Source: Saxidomus purpurata
Taxonomy: Eukaryota; Mollusca; Bivalvia; Venerida; Veneridae
Length of the DNA stretch: 64,000 nt
Direction of reading: 5' to 3'
Assembly (NCBI GenBank): GCA_022818135.1
Contig: JAFMSR010000017.1
Location: 17,011,905 to 17,075,904 of the forward strand
Positions within the stretch are counted from its first letter, which is position 1. Every line of letters begins with the position of its first letter. The position numbers were made by a program, and so were the translations under genes. This document shows, in pieces, positions 10,701 to 23,900 of the stretch. Below the pieces are notes generated by a model, which saw only the letters and a list, made by a program, of their open reading frames with translations, did no database searches and was not told the origin of the DNA.

Positions 10701-13515
10701 AAGTTACATGCAACAACATAGTTCTGAAATTTTGAGGCTATGATAGAAAAACTTAACAGGACGCTTGATATATACATCTTAAAAATCATAAGAATTTGTC
10801 AATGCTTCAGAAAAACCACTAAGGAAAGAGCCAGGTGGTACCGAGCAATGTAGTGAACTTTGTGACTGGTCACCATGGGAACCATGGAGCTCATGTTCAG
10901 TCTCGTGCGGTGGAGGAGGAGAGCAAGAAAGACTGAGGTACCTTTGTTGTCTAGAAGAATACGGAGGTTTTCAAAACTGTGCACAGCAGTGCAGTAAGGA
11001 TACCAATGAACAAACCGAAAGTCGTCGTTGTGGAGAGAGTTGTTTGCGAGGAGGAACATTAAAGTCTACTGGTTTAGGATGCGACTGTTTAGATAGATCG
11101 TTCGGGCACTGTTGCGAACAACGTAGGTCTAACTACACTATAATACATCTAAAGTAAAAACGAGACACGATCACGTAACGATAATTGTTTTTTCGACAGA
11201 AAGGATCTCGCATATAATCTCGATAATACACCAATACATACTCTACGGGTCGTACCGATTATAGCCTCTTTAGAGGGCGGTGGACCAAATAAGCACAATT
11301 ACAAACAAAATACATATTCTATTTTCCCATGTGGCAAGCAAACATGTCAACCTTTAAAAAACGAAATGGGCCATCTACTGGTTATGCCCAACCTCTCTTA
11401 CGTGATCGAACATCAAAACGAAAGCGTTCAGGAGATATATAAAAGATAGGATTGTATTGTTAAAGGTCACTGTGTAAATAGCCTTAAATAATCTTTAAGT
11501 TTTTAAATGTATCCACTCATCTAAACGTGATGTATGCATTATGCTAACTCGAGTGTAAATTGACGAAAAGATATGTTTAAACTAAAGGTCACTGCTACCT
11601 CACCTTTTGACCATCTGACCTAAAAAGCAATAAAATCTTATCCAGGTCACATCGATTTTGAAGATCGGAAGCCCAAGCATGCTTGAGTTGCTGATCGGAA
11701 ACTGTTTATTACAAACTATTGAAGGTTTAATAGTTTAGTTTTAAAATTACAATGTACCTCATACCCTGACACAAACAACAATAACATCATTCACCTTTCA
11801 ATAATTTAACTTCTTCTTTTTTGCAGTTTTACCCGGATGTACGCCATTTCCCACTGACGTCATCTTCGTCCTAGATTCCTCTGCAAGTCAAACAGAAGAA
11901 CAGTTTCAAGAACAGCTCAAATTTGTCATTAAATTTGTTGAAAATGTAAACATTAGTGCGGAAGAATTCCAGTTTGCCATAGTGACGTTTTCTACAAAGG
12001 CACGAGTTGAGGTTGAGTTTAGTCAGTCTACTAGTGTTGCCACTTTACGTCAACTAATTGGGAATATAAAGTTCCGCACAGGGGCGACATTTACTGATAA
12101 GGGACTTCTTGCAGCTATGGAAGTAGCTAGAAATAGTGAAAGACGTAAAGGAATGGTGACATTGACTTATGCATTCGTTTTGACTGACGGAATGTCAAAT
12201 AAAAGAACAGACACGCGTCTTGCAGCTATGCAACTAAAGAATGCTTACGTGCACGTTGTAGCAATAGGTATGATTTAAAAGAATTATTAAAAATAAATAA
12301 AATTTGATTTACCGTACTTTTACGGAGAAGCATCGGAAGCAACAAAACTCATGTTTGGAATACATAAGCACAATTATCACGACTATTACAAATATGACCA
12401 TACAACCTTTGCTGCAACCTTGGGCAACCGTAAAGCCTATTAATAAACAATGGTGGCAATCCCTTTGGTTATATAAAGAAGTAATGTTTCAAGGTCAATT
12501 GAGTTGCTCTCACTTTACTTTTATAACAGAAAGTATTTGGGAAGGATTTTATTATGTACATAATATAATCGGTCTTTTAAGTGTTATTTTCCCAGCGAAC
12601 ATTTTGATGGTTATTTCTTCTATGATTCTGCCGTTGTCGCATTTTCAAAGAACACATTGTTAAAGTCAGCACATCTAAACATACAGTACTTAATTATTAA
12701 AAACGACAAAAATATTTTCGTTATAATATTTTAATTTTGTATTGACAGGTATTGGCCAGGAAGTGTCACATGAAGAACTCCAAGACATCGCGTCACCGGG
12801 GGATACTCACAGCCCGTCTTACGTCTTCTCTGTGGGAGATTACAGCGCACTGGACACGCTACTGAAACAACTGGTACATGTTACATGTGAAGATTGCAGT
12901 GCCGTCAGTCATCTTTCAGACATCCTTTTTCTAGTTGATGAATCGAATCAAATGACAGAAGCAGAATTTCAACTTTCGGTGGATGTAATGACGTCAATTG
13001 TGCAAAGCACCGATAGAATTGGTGAACCTGACGGACCAAGGTTTGCTCTGGTTCAACTAAGCAGCACACTCGATACTATAATACAGTTTTCAAATGAACA
13101 GATGCAAAATAAAAACGATCTCCAAGTCAGGCTTCAAACATTATACCGGAGACAGACAGATGCTTGTGAAATCGATAAAGATTGTAGTCCAATAAACATT
13201 ACATCAGCAGTTGCTAGCGTTTATGAAACTGTTTTTATGAAAGACGGACGGCAAAACTCCAGAAAAATCTTTGTTGTTTTGTCTAATGGACGTTTCGGAA
13301 ATTCGAACTCGATGAAAGAAGAAATGTCAGATTTTCATAAATCCTCCGATATAAGACTATTTGTTATTGGTCCAGGACTTGATGTCGATATGGAAAGTTT
13401 GCAGTTATTGGCGAAAGAAGCAAACTATGTTTATGTTATCCTTGATAACGATGATCTATCAAAACTCGATATCTTGCAATCTGAATTTACATATAACGTA
13501 TGTACCAAAACGTAG
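7768..13515 (+). CDS. Gene B: secreted TSP1/EGF-like/TSP1/EGF-like/vWA/vWA protein, 623 aa, intact
   Basis: Exons 7768-8119, 10811-11122, 11827-12267 and 12749-13515 (TAG); the lengths sum to 624 codons with no internal stop. All introns are GT-AG and phase 1. The start is the only ATG before an N-terminal hydrophobic stretch (about residues 1-22), a likely signal peptide. Domain order: TSP1 (CDWTSWEPWSQC...CGGTGTR), Cys-rich knot (CFNGGTLY...CAC...GHCCEQ), second TSP1 (CDWSPWEPWSSC, CGGGGEQER), second knot (GCDCLDRSFGHCCEQ), vWA1 across exons 3-4 with DSSAS, GATFT and LTDG, and vWA2 with DESNQ where DxSxS is expected. WxxW motifs are potential C-mannosylation sites; NIS and NIT are N-glycosylation sequons. 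The architecture suggests an extracellular adhesive, matrix or recognition protein; the ligand is unknown. Only E is close to it. A candidate poly(A) signal lies at 13851-13856. Confidence 0.85.
8226..8457 (+). repeat. (ATTC)n microsatellite in intron 1 of B
   Basis: About 230 bp of TTCA units with CAGT and ATTAA variants, starting about 110 bp after exon 1. The matching place in E holds a different tetranucleotide tract (40268-40372). Confidence 0.9.
8527..8595 (-). repeat. SINE 3' tail fragment
   Basis: CTCTCGATTGCAAAACTAG ... CGCTCACGAGACTC matches the tail of the SINEs at 43178-43366 and 45385-45597 and the fragment at 56203-56275. The tRNA head is absent here. The rest of intron 1 of B (8600-10810) is AT-rich without further features I can identify. 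Confidence 0.5.
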
Positions 13516-13850
13516 AGAATTGGAAGACTTAAAACTATAAACCAAACGAGCATATGAACTTTAGTTCATATTTCATAAACGATTTAAACTACATTGTATT
13601 TTATTAGACAATTTTTATATGAAGTATGAACGGAAGAAACAAGCATAAAAGTACAGATCGATCATCTTACGCTCTAAACAGTAGAAAAGGTTACATACCA
13701 GTTAAAATGCTTTTGCCTGAATCTAGCAGATTATATTCTCCAAACATAAATAATATGTTAAAAAAATTAAAGTGATATTAAATAGATATAATTTTAAGTA
13801 CATCATACTGGATTTATCGAAAAATGCCTGATTTAAGCACAATTAATCAC

Positions 13851-13856
13851 AATAAA
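13851..13856 (+). promoter_or_regulatory. Candidate poly(A) signal of gene B
   Basis: AATAAA lies about 335 nt after the stop codon. It is placed only by position and sequence; other AT-rich candidates exist nearby. Confidence 0.25.
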
Positions 13857-15639
13857 GAACTTCTGTAATAAATCGCTATCCATCCACTAATTGTACAACA
13901 ACACCTTTACATATAATATGGGACAGTTAACACTTTAAACGCTGATTTTACCGATGATGAATGAAATGTATAGTTCAAATTTTTAAGTATTACTAAGGTA
14001 ATAATACTCGCTATTTTTGCTTTTAAGTTATTTAACTTGATACCACTTTTAGGTAGTGTCTCTTTTAAAATATGACGGTATTTTAGGATATCAAAATAAA
14101 CTAACCAGCATCATTTATGGAATGACTAGGCATTATTAGACTTGTTCTTAATTTTTAAATAGTGTATGAATCTGTTTACCGTTGCCCGTTGACAAAATAA
14201 ATAACATGAACTAAAATGCATGTGACTGTGCCTTTCGACTATGTATACAAATGATTGCTTAGATGTGTGTTTCACCAGTGTTTTGTGTCTATAGTTGTGC
14301 TATGTATATAGTGTCCTGCACTTATGCACTTCGTAAAAGCGTCGCCTTGAAGTGTATGGTTAATAAAATGATAAGAAGCAGAAATGTGTCCCTTGTCTGC
14401 TGCTTCTTCTCATAGAAGTTTGGGGATTTCATTCTTCTGCGTATAATTCTGACTGCTGGTAGCACGGGACTCACGTACGCTAGACGGTTCTCAGATATCT
14501 GCAACAGTGAGTATTATTCAAACGTATGTGAACGATGGCTACAATTTTTTCCGACAAAGAAGCAAAATGTTGCAAAGATTTTCAGAAAGAGTACAAATGT
14601 TGATAAAAGAATAGTAAAGGAACTCCTTACAAGTAATGAAGGGTGGATCTATTATTTTGAACCTCAACCGGTCAATAAAAAACAGTACTTAAGAAAAAAA
14701 CTCACGAAACCGGTTACAGCAAAACGAACTCTAAAGTTCCAAACGGGTTCTTAACATGATTTTCCTCAATTCCAAATTTCCTGTTGTGCAAATACCCAGT
14801 GCAGATTTGTTACTGGAAAGTTTTATAGTGATTCTGGTAGTGAAATCAGTGAGAATACATCACGTAAATCAGTTTGAGGGGTATATGTCTTATAATGACG
14901 ATGCATTAGTACAAAAGAGTTATATCTGGCATTAGTTTCTGCATGACTAACAAGTCAAACTATTACAAGTCCCAGTAACTTCTGCCTCTTTTTTTACTGA
15001 AAAAGATGCCTGCGTCGCAACAACGCAGACTACTCTGCAGCTTCCATGAGATGGGTATCTCGGATAGAAATGTGCATTTCTGATAAGAAGGGAGAGTATT
15101 TTGAAGGATTGATACAAGACATTTTCTGTAAATTAAGTTTCTAATCAAGTGACTACAGCAATTATGTATAAAATCTTGAACGAACGGAATTAATTCCGAG
15201 ATGTAAAAGGGCTTAATCGAACGCTGAAGAAGTCCTTCAAGGAATCAATTCCCAATTCTGAACTACATGTTAGAAATATAGCGCAGTATTTTTTCAATGA
15301 TATTGCAAACAATAAAATAGCTTTTTGGCAACGACTTGACTACGAAAATAAGCACGTATCAGCATTGCTTATTGCGATATATTATTCAAAGAAGAAAGCT
15401 TTTTTTCAAACACGCGAGCTTATCACCCTATAAGTGTAAAGAAATTACTTTTTAGTATAGAAACTTTATCGGAATCTCAGAATGAAAAGTTTTTTCAAAA
15501 AGTCCATAACTATATCAAAGAAACTAAAAGATTTAAGGAATAAGTACAAATTTATTACTGACAAATTTATCGATAACGCGAGTCTTTGCTGACAAATAAG
15601 GTAAACGGGCGGTGGTAGTTTTGGTGGAGTACAATGTAA

Positions 15640-15955
15640 TCGACATGATGTTTGTCTTGTTTATGTTTTTTTTTCTTTCTTCTTTAGTAATTATCTTTAT
15701 TTCCTTTTCTTATAAATACTACTGTTAATGAATGTAATATTGACCTCCAATCACACATTAATCATTGTAAAATTACTTTAAGCACAAAATCTGACTTAAC
15801 TGGGGAGGGCCCTCGATAATGTTGTAATAACTTTTGGCCCGACCCGTTTGTACTCGTATTGTTTAGTATGCTTTGTATGTTTGATGTATGTATGTGTGAA
15901 TTAATATATGCAATAAAATATGATTAAAGTAAAGTAAAGTTTATTGTGAATAGAA
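15640..15955 (+). repeat. Possible LINE 3'-end fragment
   Basis: A pyrimidine-rich stretch, then GGGGAGGGCCCTCGATAATG and TTGGCCCGACCCG, ending in AATAAAATATGATTAAAG and short AAAGT repeats, resembles a retrotransposon 3' UTR. No reverse transcriptase coding sequence is visible. Confidence 0.3.
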
Positions 15956-18764
15956 CATGGTTCTATCATTATCCTATCTGTAAATTTATTTAACCATATT
16001 AGTAAATTCAAAGTGATCATATGTCTTTAAACAATGTTATAGTATTGCCATTATGAAGGGCAAAACAACTGAAGACCTATCCATGATTTAAATACCAATA
16101 TAACTTGATTGTATCTCATAAATTGAACATGAAACCCAATCATGACACAATAATTTAATATTAAGATTGTCAACGATAACACAACAATGATACATTATAG
16201 GCTGATTTATACTTACAAAAGTGTAGATGGTTTAACCGTTTGATTACAAAGATAAATATATTAAATGTGTTATATTATACCCAATACAGGAAGTAAACTT
16301 GTAAGGGGATTTTTTTTATAACGACTTAGTTTGGACAAGAACGTGAGTAAGTGTTTAATGAACAAAGCTCCAATGACATTTGGATGACGCCAGTTTGAAA
16401 GCGTCCAAACTAGTGTTCTACATGATTATTTGTCTTGGTTGTAGATGACAATGTTAAAGTTGTACATTGTATATAAGGAAGATGGTTGCTGTATTTTTTT
16501 ATTCTGTGTGAACAAGAACTTGACAAGACAATACAAGAGTATTCGAAATCTGACAGAAATATGAGGGTTATGTACTTAAACTGTCAACTCAGAATGCTTA
16601 CATTTGTACCACTTCACAGATTTCTTTTGCTGTTGACAAAAATGTATGAACATTTTATCTAATGAATAAACCTACCGGTAATGCAACTTAAATATGCTAC
16701 ATTGTACAATAAACTGTTAGAGTAGGAAATAGCTAAAGGGCATACAGCAAAATGCTAATATTCATTTTGCTTACAAAATTAATATAGTCTCATATTCTTG
16801 CATTACATACATGTATTTATACATGCTTATACTTGTACATATGTACATGATGGGACATATGATAAAAATCAGGACAGGGTTTAGAGTATTCTATATCAAA
16901 TACATGAAGTATTTAATGCAAATGATTAAAAACACCTGGTCGAAATAAATGAATAAATCATAAATAATAATGTAAGATTCATAACCAATTAAAACATACA
17001 TTTTTGAAGTATGTTTTCGGTATAAAATGAAGTACTTCATCTGAAAAAATGAATATCCTTAAACCTGGTAAAAGAGTAGTCTTTAAAGATATATCGTTTT
17101 CGGCGGTTTCGTGAGAAAATATTTTATATATACAACTTGGACGTCAGTTAGAAAGGCGCCACGCCAGTTAAAACTTCACATAATTAAAATCTAAAAATCT
17201 TCCACGCCATATTTGCTTTCTCTGAAAAGCTTAGTTTAAATGCGAGAACATTTATATTGTGCAAACTTGGTCAAACCATAATTATGTGTTGTGCAAACTT
17301 CGTCAAAAAACAAACAGGATTTTGACAAACAACTTGAGATTTTTCGCATTTATATGTTATCAAATGTACCTTTTATGATATATGTGTGGCCTACATACGC
17401 TCTTTATTGTGTTTGAACATGAAAAATCGAGACAAGTTAAGAATAATTGAATTCTGACAGAAATACGAGGATAGTTGGCTATGTACTTGAAATGCCACTC
17501 ATAATGTATTTTATCACATTTCGGTAGATGATTCAACCAACTAGTATAGAATGAGTTATAAAAGCGTAGCTTCAATTGACTAAGTGTTCAGCATTTTATG
17601 TCAAGGTTTTATTTTGGCGGCTGATGTGATTTGCGCCAATTTATGACACCGTCCATTCAAAACACTTAAAAAAACGCCAACATTTGGCACCGCAGATTTA
17701 AAGCGCCATACAATATATGATATTTATGGTTAACTTGTTCGTTCAGACAAGAGAAGGAGATTTCTCCTTCGTGAATATTGTACCATTATAAAATGCAAAT
17801 GTTTATGAAATACATCCGTTCCAGTGGCGTTCATCGTCTAACAAACAATGAATTGATGTTCTGATGTTGTATATAACTACCCAGCAGAACGACAAAGATA
17901 TTCTAACATAAGCAGATAATACAAATAGTGAATAAATGCAAAGTATTAATTTCTTCTCAGATATTTATCGCCATGCGGCGCAATATGACGTATTTTTAGA
18001 CGGCATATCGGCCCGCTCGTTGTTTATAGCATAATAAAACCTTTGTTTACAGAGACAAAATCGTGAGTCATTTTAGAATTGTAATTGAATCGTTTTGTAA
18101 TGAAAAAATATGGCAGAAATATATTGCCAGGAAATATTGCCAGAAGTATCATCATAGAAAATTACCAGCCATATTATATACAAGAAACACATGACACTGG
18201 TACACAGCGTTCATATAATAAGCCAACGGCTTATCAGCTTAATCACTTCATTTATAATGCTTGCTTTTATAAGTCAGACAAGCATAATTTTTCTGACCAG
18301 CTATTTCGACAAAAGCCTAATGTACATAACTGTAGAATTACTTCTGTATTCGGTTACAGAGAGAAACAATGTGTATCTAATATCAAACATATACGGTATA
18401 CGTAGTCGCGTACACAAGTCATGTCCTTCATCTTGCTGTAGTTCCATGTCGCGTACATATATCTCATAATGAATAACCCACTAAAAGCAAACTTGGTACT
18501 TCAGTTTTTCGAAGTTTAATGCATGCCTAAATTTATGGTCTACTTAAAATTTGTGCTTTACCTGGTTAAAATCACTATATTCGTTTTTACATGCATTTTA
18601 TACTCGTTTCGGCACGATTCATAGTTTGAACCTAATATATAAATTTTGTAACACACTAAAATAAAAAAGTAATCTTCTTTCATGTACTCATCACGGTTGA
18701 TTTGATTTTCAAGGCCAGGATACTATCGCATTTGGCTATGTAAATTTGGCAGTGCGCCTTTTTA

Positions 18765-19999
18765 GCTCACCTGAGTTCACTTGTGTGGGGCTTTTACTAT
18801 GGTCTTTTGTCCGCCATTCTTCGTCTTCAAATGACCTCTTCTGCTAAACCACTTTATTGAATATCATCAAACTTGGCCAGAGGCATCCTCGCATTAAGCT
18901 TAGACTTTTTGGCGTGAGGCATCGTCTAGTGGGCCTCTACCAAGTATTCTCGTCCCTAGGGTCAATATTGGCCCCGTCCGGGAGTGGGGGATGTCACTTC
19001 TTTACATAAACTTATAAAGGAAAACCTTTTTCTTCAAAACCACAAGGTCTAGAAGTTAGAAAATTGGTGGGTAGCATTGTCTAGCGGACCACTACCAAGT
19101 TCGTTCAAATCTTGCCCCTGGGATTAATATTGGTCAGGCCCGGGGGTCACTTGTCTTACATAGATTCACGAAGGAAACCGTCTTTAAGACTTCTTCTCAA
19201 AAACCACAATATCTAGAGCTTACATATTTAGTGTGTTACATAGTCTTGTGGACCACTACCAATTTTTTAAAAATGATGCCCCCGAGGTCGAAAATTAACC
19301 ATACCCAGGGGGTCACTTCTTTTCATTTAGATGTCTTCGAATCTTCTTCCCCGAAACCACAAGACATATTGCTTAGATATTTAGCTTGTAGCTTTGTTTT
19401 GTGGACCTCTATAAAGTTTTTTTTTAAATCGTCCCTCCGGGTCAAGATTGCCCCTGCCCCGGGGTCACTTGTTGTAGAAAAAACTATAAAACAGCTTCTC
19501 TTTCGAAACCACAAGGCCTACAGCTTAGATGTTTAGAATGTAGCATCTAGTGGACCTCTATCAAGTCAAATCTTGCCCCAGGTCAATAATCATTTACATA
19601 AACTTATGTAGGCAAATCTTTACACATACTTTCTCCAAAACAACAAAGCAAAGAGGTTAGATATTAGGTATATAACAGTGTCTAGTTAGCCTCTACCAAG
19701 TTTGTTCAAATTATGCCTGTGAAGTTAAGTTAATATTTGGGTCACTTGTTTTATAAAGATTTACTTAGCAACAAGCGACTACCCCTCCAATCACTGACTT
19801 CCGTAGCAACAAGTTACTTTTTAACCACTAACCATTAACTTGGACAAGTGACTAGCGACTTCATTTGCTACCACTCACTTTAAGTACCGATGACTTTCCC
19901 CAGCAACCAGTGAATTTCTTAGCAACTACTGACTCCATTGGCAGCAAGTGACTTTCTTAGGTAAGCTGAGCGGTATAGGGCCATCATGGTCCTCTTGTT
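18765..19999 (+). repeat. AGCTCACCTG...CCATCATGG interspersed repeat with internal tandem units
   Basis: Starts TTTAGCTCACCTGAG and ends GGGCCATCATGGTCCTCTTG. Inside are about five imperfect units of roughly 170 bp, each with an AAACCACAAGG-like motif, then TAGTGGACCTCTACCAAG, then a GGGTCACTT block. A run of short GCAACAAGTGACT-type units follows (19755-19960). No ORF of note. Confidence 0.65.
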
Positions 20000-20214
20000 A
20001 TCTTAGTTTAAACAATATTTTATTCGTACAATTGCAATTATTAGCATGTAGTTAAAAACAAAAGTATAACGTATTGATAAAAAGCTTAAGCTTATTTGTA
20101 AACTCTCTCCTTTTTTTCTTAACATATTAGGCTATACAGTTAAATATGGCAGATACGCAAACTAAGTACATTGATAAATGATACAATGATCATTGAGGAA
20201 TACTTTATGATATA

Positions 20215-20791
20215 CTCGGTAAAAAAAGTATTGCGACAAAGCGAATAATTCTAAATGTCTGTAGAACGGCTGTGAATGTATTTTATATACAAAACTGTAC
20301 TTATATATCAAATGAAAGAATAATTGTAAACTTGACTCCTGATATTTTAGGGATTTCGAATTGAAAAATTGGTTGTTTTAAGGCTATATATCACGTAGAG
20401 GTCTTCACTCAAAAGTCAGAAAAATGGCGGTTTGGCAGCGATCTGGACCTGTAGACAGCTGATCAATGAATTTTTTTAATGTAATAAAACGAATGAAATT
20501 TTGTTAGAATTGATAAAATTCTCGTTGATACTGATTTACTATTACTGTCTCCATTATTCTAAAGGTCCAAATCTGCGCCAAATCGCCATTTCTTTCAGAC
20601 TTTGGGTGACGACCCCTACGCCATTTATAGCCTGAAAACAACCAATTATTCGGTCGGAAATGGCACAAAAGTTATATCAGGAGGCAGGTTTAATAATATT
20701 CTTTCATTTGATATCTAAATATATAAAATACATCAGCATTTCTAGAGAAATTCAGAACTATACGCCTTGTCGCAATACTTTTTGTACCGAG
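20215..20791. mobile_element. Foldback (long-TIR) element, copy 1, upstream of gene C
   Basis: The two ends are imperfect inverted copies of each other over about 230 bp: left CTCGGTAAAAAAAGTATTGC, right GCAATACTTTTTGTACCGAG, with TGGCAGCGATCTGGACC facing GGTCCAAATCTGCGCCAAAT near a centre of about 100 bp. Flanking TATA is present on both sides (20211-20214, 20792-20795). A second copy lies at 59251-59848. Matching empty sites exist in H (60468-60471) and D (30259-30262). There is no transposase ORF, so it would be non-autonomous. TA-rich targets and the end motif recall Tc1/mariner-like elements, but the superfamily is not proven. It ends only 147 bp before the gene C start codon. Confidence 0.8.
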
Positions 20792-20938
20792 TATATTGTA
20801 AATCGATGAATACCGGACTTGAACAACATATTTTGATACAATATCTTTCAAACGAAATACTTCAACATTTAAAGAGGGATAGCACAATACCGGGAAAGCA
20901 TATTATCTTAGATTTAGCTTAGATTTATCTTACCTTAA

Positions 20939-23900
20939 ATGTATGTTATCATGCTTTTGTTTTTGATTCTGACAACTGTAATTGAACTGTCATTCGGAGG
21001 ATGTTCCGGCAGATGTAAATGGTCGTCATGGGAATCTTGGGGAACTTGCTGGGGAACATGTGGTGAAGGAACACGTTATAGGTATAGACCTATGTGCTGT
21101 GAAGCGAGTTCAGCAAGCAGCGCGGAAGCGTGTATGAGTAACTGTGGTTATGACCTCAATTATTATTTTAATGGATTCAGAGAAAGCGGACTATGTACTA
21201 ATACAGACTGTTACAACGGCGGTACATTCATTTACTCGAGCCCTTCGGATGGATACTGCAATTGTGATGAGTTTTATCATGGCACCTGCTGTGAACATGG
21301 TACGTTTTTTTGACGAGCTTAAACTTTTGTTACAAAGATAGTGTTACTGCATATTTAAAAAAAAACACAGAGTAGAGTGATGTCTAGTTTCGTTGTTCTA
21401 GAGTTTATGCATATACGGTAACAGTTTTCGTAGCTGACTTGAAATTACTATAACCTCTCATAGATTCACAGGTTAATCGGTTCGAGTCCTGCTATCAACA
21501 AGGGCTCTTTATTAGAGAAAGTTGGCAGGTTCTTCGGAGGGTAAGGATACAGATTCCCAGGAGCGATGGTCAAGTACACTGCTCACCTGTAAAAATGACC
21601 AACATACCCTTGAAACGGGCGTTAAGCTCATACAACTCAACAACAACAAGATGAAGTTCAGATATCAAAATATATTAATTAATGACGCACCGCATATCAT
21701 TTTGGGATACAATGTAACTTTAAATACATTTTAATCTTTACATGAACAAAAAGTATAAATATTACTACAACGAATAGATTTAGAGTCGCGTATTAAAGAT
21801 GCATCACAACGAATGACGTAAAAATGCAAGCACAGTGATTTTTTGATATTTTATCATGAGTTATTTGCATATGTTTCTGTACAGTAATGATAATTAATAA
21901 TCGTTCGTGTAAGATTATGATTTCTAACAAAATTGGTTCCATTTGTCATTTAAATAAAGATATAAAATCTGCAATACACAAAGTTTTGACGCGCGAGCCG
22001 TCAGATTCTGCCTCTTAACGTGTCGACATTTTTTGTGATATTTAGTCATGTTGGAATCGAAATATTTATCCTATAAACGTTGTTCATTGTCTTATACTAA
22101 TTTTTGTCGTTCAGCTGTGTAATTATAAACCACGTGCCTAAACCCTTTACTGTGCATCAGAACTCCAAATGGTTGTTTATTAGACGATGAAGATAAAATG
22201 GATATTATTTCTTAGGAAACCCATTACGTCATTACTTTTTTTAAAGACAATTAGGACACAAAATTGTGTATTGTGTTTGATTTCTACCAAAATTTCACGT
22301 ATTATTGTTTGCACATTTCCTTGTATACTCATGTACCTGTATTTCGTTTGAGTTCAATAAAGTATATGTTCTGGTCTGTTCTGTTGCATTAACTACGGCA
22401 CCTGCGTTTAATCCATTTGTAACTCGTTCGACGTCATTAAAGCACAGCTAAAAGAAACCGGTCATTGAAGCGTTATGAATTTACAGATAGATCTATATGT
22501 TTATATAATAAATGATGCTCGCCATTTTTAAGGCGGTCGAGCGAACGCCTTAAGCTATGAAACCTGCAAATAGACGGTGTTCCTCCTCGGTCCACTCAAA
22601 CGTAGTCCCTATTAAGATAAAGTGCCATTTCCTCCGTGTTTAAGAGTCACTTTCATAGCAGATTGTCTTTTGTTTGATGCTCAGTCGTTAAAAGGACCCA
22701 TTGCATGTGATTTTAATCCATATCACAAGTTTCTATGACCAAATCTGAAGTATCAGCTAAAACGAAAGTGACTTGGGATATTCTTGCGCTTCTACTCGCA
22801 GATATATGTTGTTTATAGAACACATGTTCCAGTAACTTGACCAGGACTTTCTTGCATCATGGTTAACATGCTGTTTTTTCGCTATTTTTTGTTGTATATA
22901 GATAGATCTTCAAAATAAGGATAGCCGTGCAAGACGTGAAAGACTGAAAATCATAACAAAAAGTAGCTGTATTTAAGCGATTATATATAGAAAGCAGTAG
23001 AGTCCGTATTTATAGGATTCAAACCTTAATAAAAACGAGAAAATTTGGCGGGAATCCAGTCATCAGACCCACCTGGCGTCATATCTTTACACAAAGTTCT
23101 ATGTTGTAGATGTCTGTCTTACTAACCTCCCTTTATTGTTTGATTTTCGCGTGAAATGATCTATTTCATGTTGATTGTTAAAGTTTATAAAATCTTTGAT
23201 ATATTTATGTAAAGAGTACATGTTAACTTCCAGTTACGAACAAGAGTTTAGATATTGGTTATGAAAAAGTATTTATTTGGTAAATAAATTGTCACATATA
23301 AATTCTAAATCCGTTCTGGGTGTGGTCAGGAATTTGTTTGTATTGCATAGGTATATGTTGCACTTTTCTGTCCTTGCCTATTTCAAAGAGTCTTCTCATC
23401 AATTTTCTGAGAGTACTAAGGGAGAGGTTCCCCTGGTGGATCCCAGCATTTAAGTAACGCTAATAATTTTAGAATGTATTATTTCAATAACTAAATTCTT
23501 TTTGTCGTGAAACAGATTGAATGAATATATAGGCTTGAAATGCATTAACATATTAAGCTTGGTAGTTTATTTATCCCGGAGATACGTAAGTCAGATACGA
23601 ACCTCGGGGTTGTAGCCACTCTGTTAAGTGACCTTGTCCTGAGAGTTTAAGTAAACCCGCGTAACACCCAGTACAGCTTCGGCTGCACTTGCATTTTTGT
23701 GAGCCGAATTCGAGGGTTGTATGCACTGCACCCACGGGGTCGACTAGAGACGTAGCTATTCTCCTATATTGAGGGTTTACGAACCAGAACGGCTGCACAG
23801 TAGTGTCGGTTTATCTCTTTGCTTTCGTGGTGATAAGCGCAATCCTGTCTAAATGATTAAAGCACAATAGTGCAGTTTGTCCTTTCCTGACAGAAAAAGT

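Larger units (their letters stand above)
7060..15265 (+). repeat. Left arm of an 8.2-kb inverted duplication (contains gene B)
   Basis: The arm matches 33376-41531 in reverse complement. Shared landmarks outside the genes include ATGTTATCCATGACATGTGC near 7070 (partner near 41510) and CAATTCCCAATTCTGAACTA near 15245 (partner near 33380). Exons, introns and flanks are collinear, with scattered substitutions and small indels. The spacer is about 18.1 kb and carries genes C and D. Confidence 0.9.
13516..20214. other. Intergenic B-C
   Basis: No gene is supported. 13516-15265 belongs to the inverted duplication. 15600-15960 may be a LINE 3' tail. 16500-17570 holds two diverged copies of a segment with TCTGACAGAAAT as landmark (16545 and 17452). 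18765-19999 is a long bivalve-type repeat. 20000-20210 is a stretch also found at 58104-58300 and 60275-60460. Confidence 0.5.

Noticed and set aside
12304..12663. 119-codon open frame in intron 3 of B, with a similar one in E (36355-36714, -)
   Set aside because: It begins with TTG and not ATG, and lies between well-defined exons. Its likeness in E is explained by the recent inverted duplication; a related repeat piece lies at 39530-39660.
14530..15560. Possible extra coding gene downstream of B
   Set aside because: Short open stretches only, with stops in all frames and different breaks in the inverted copy; no motif recognised.
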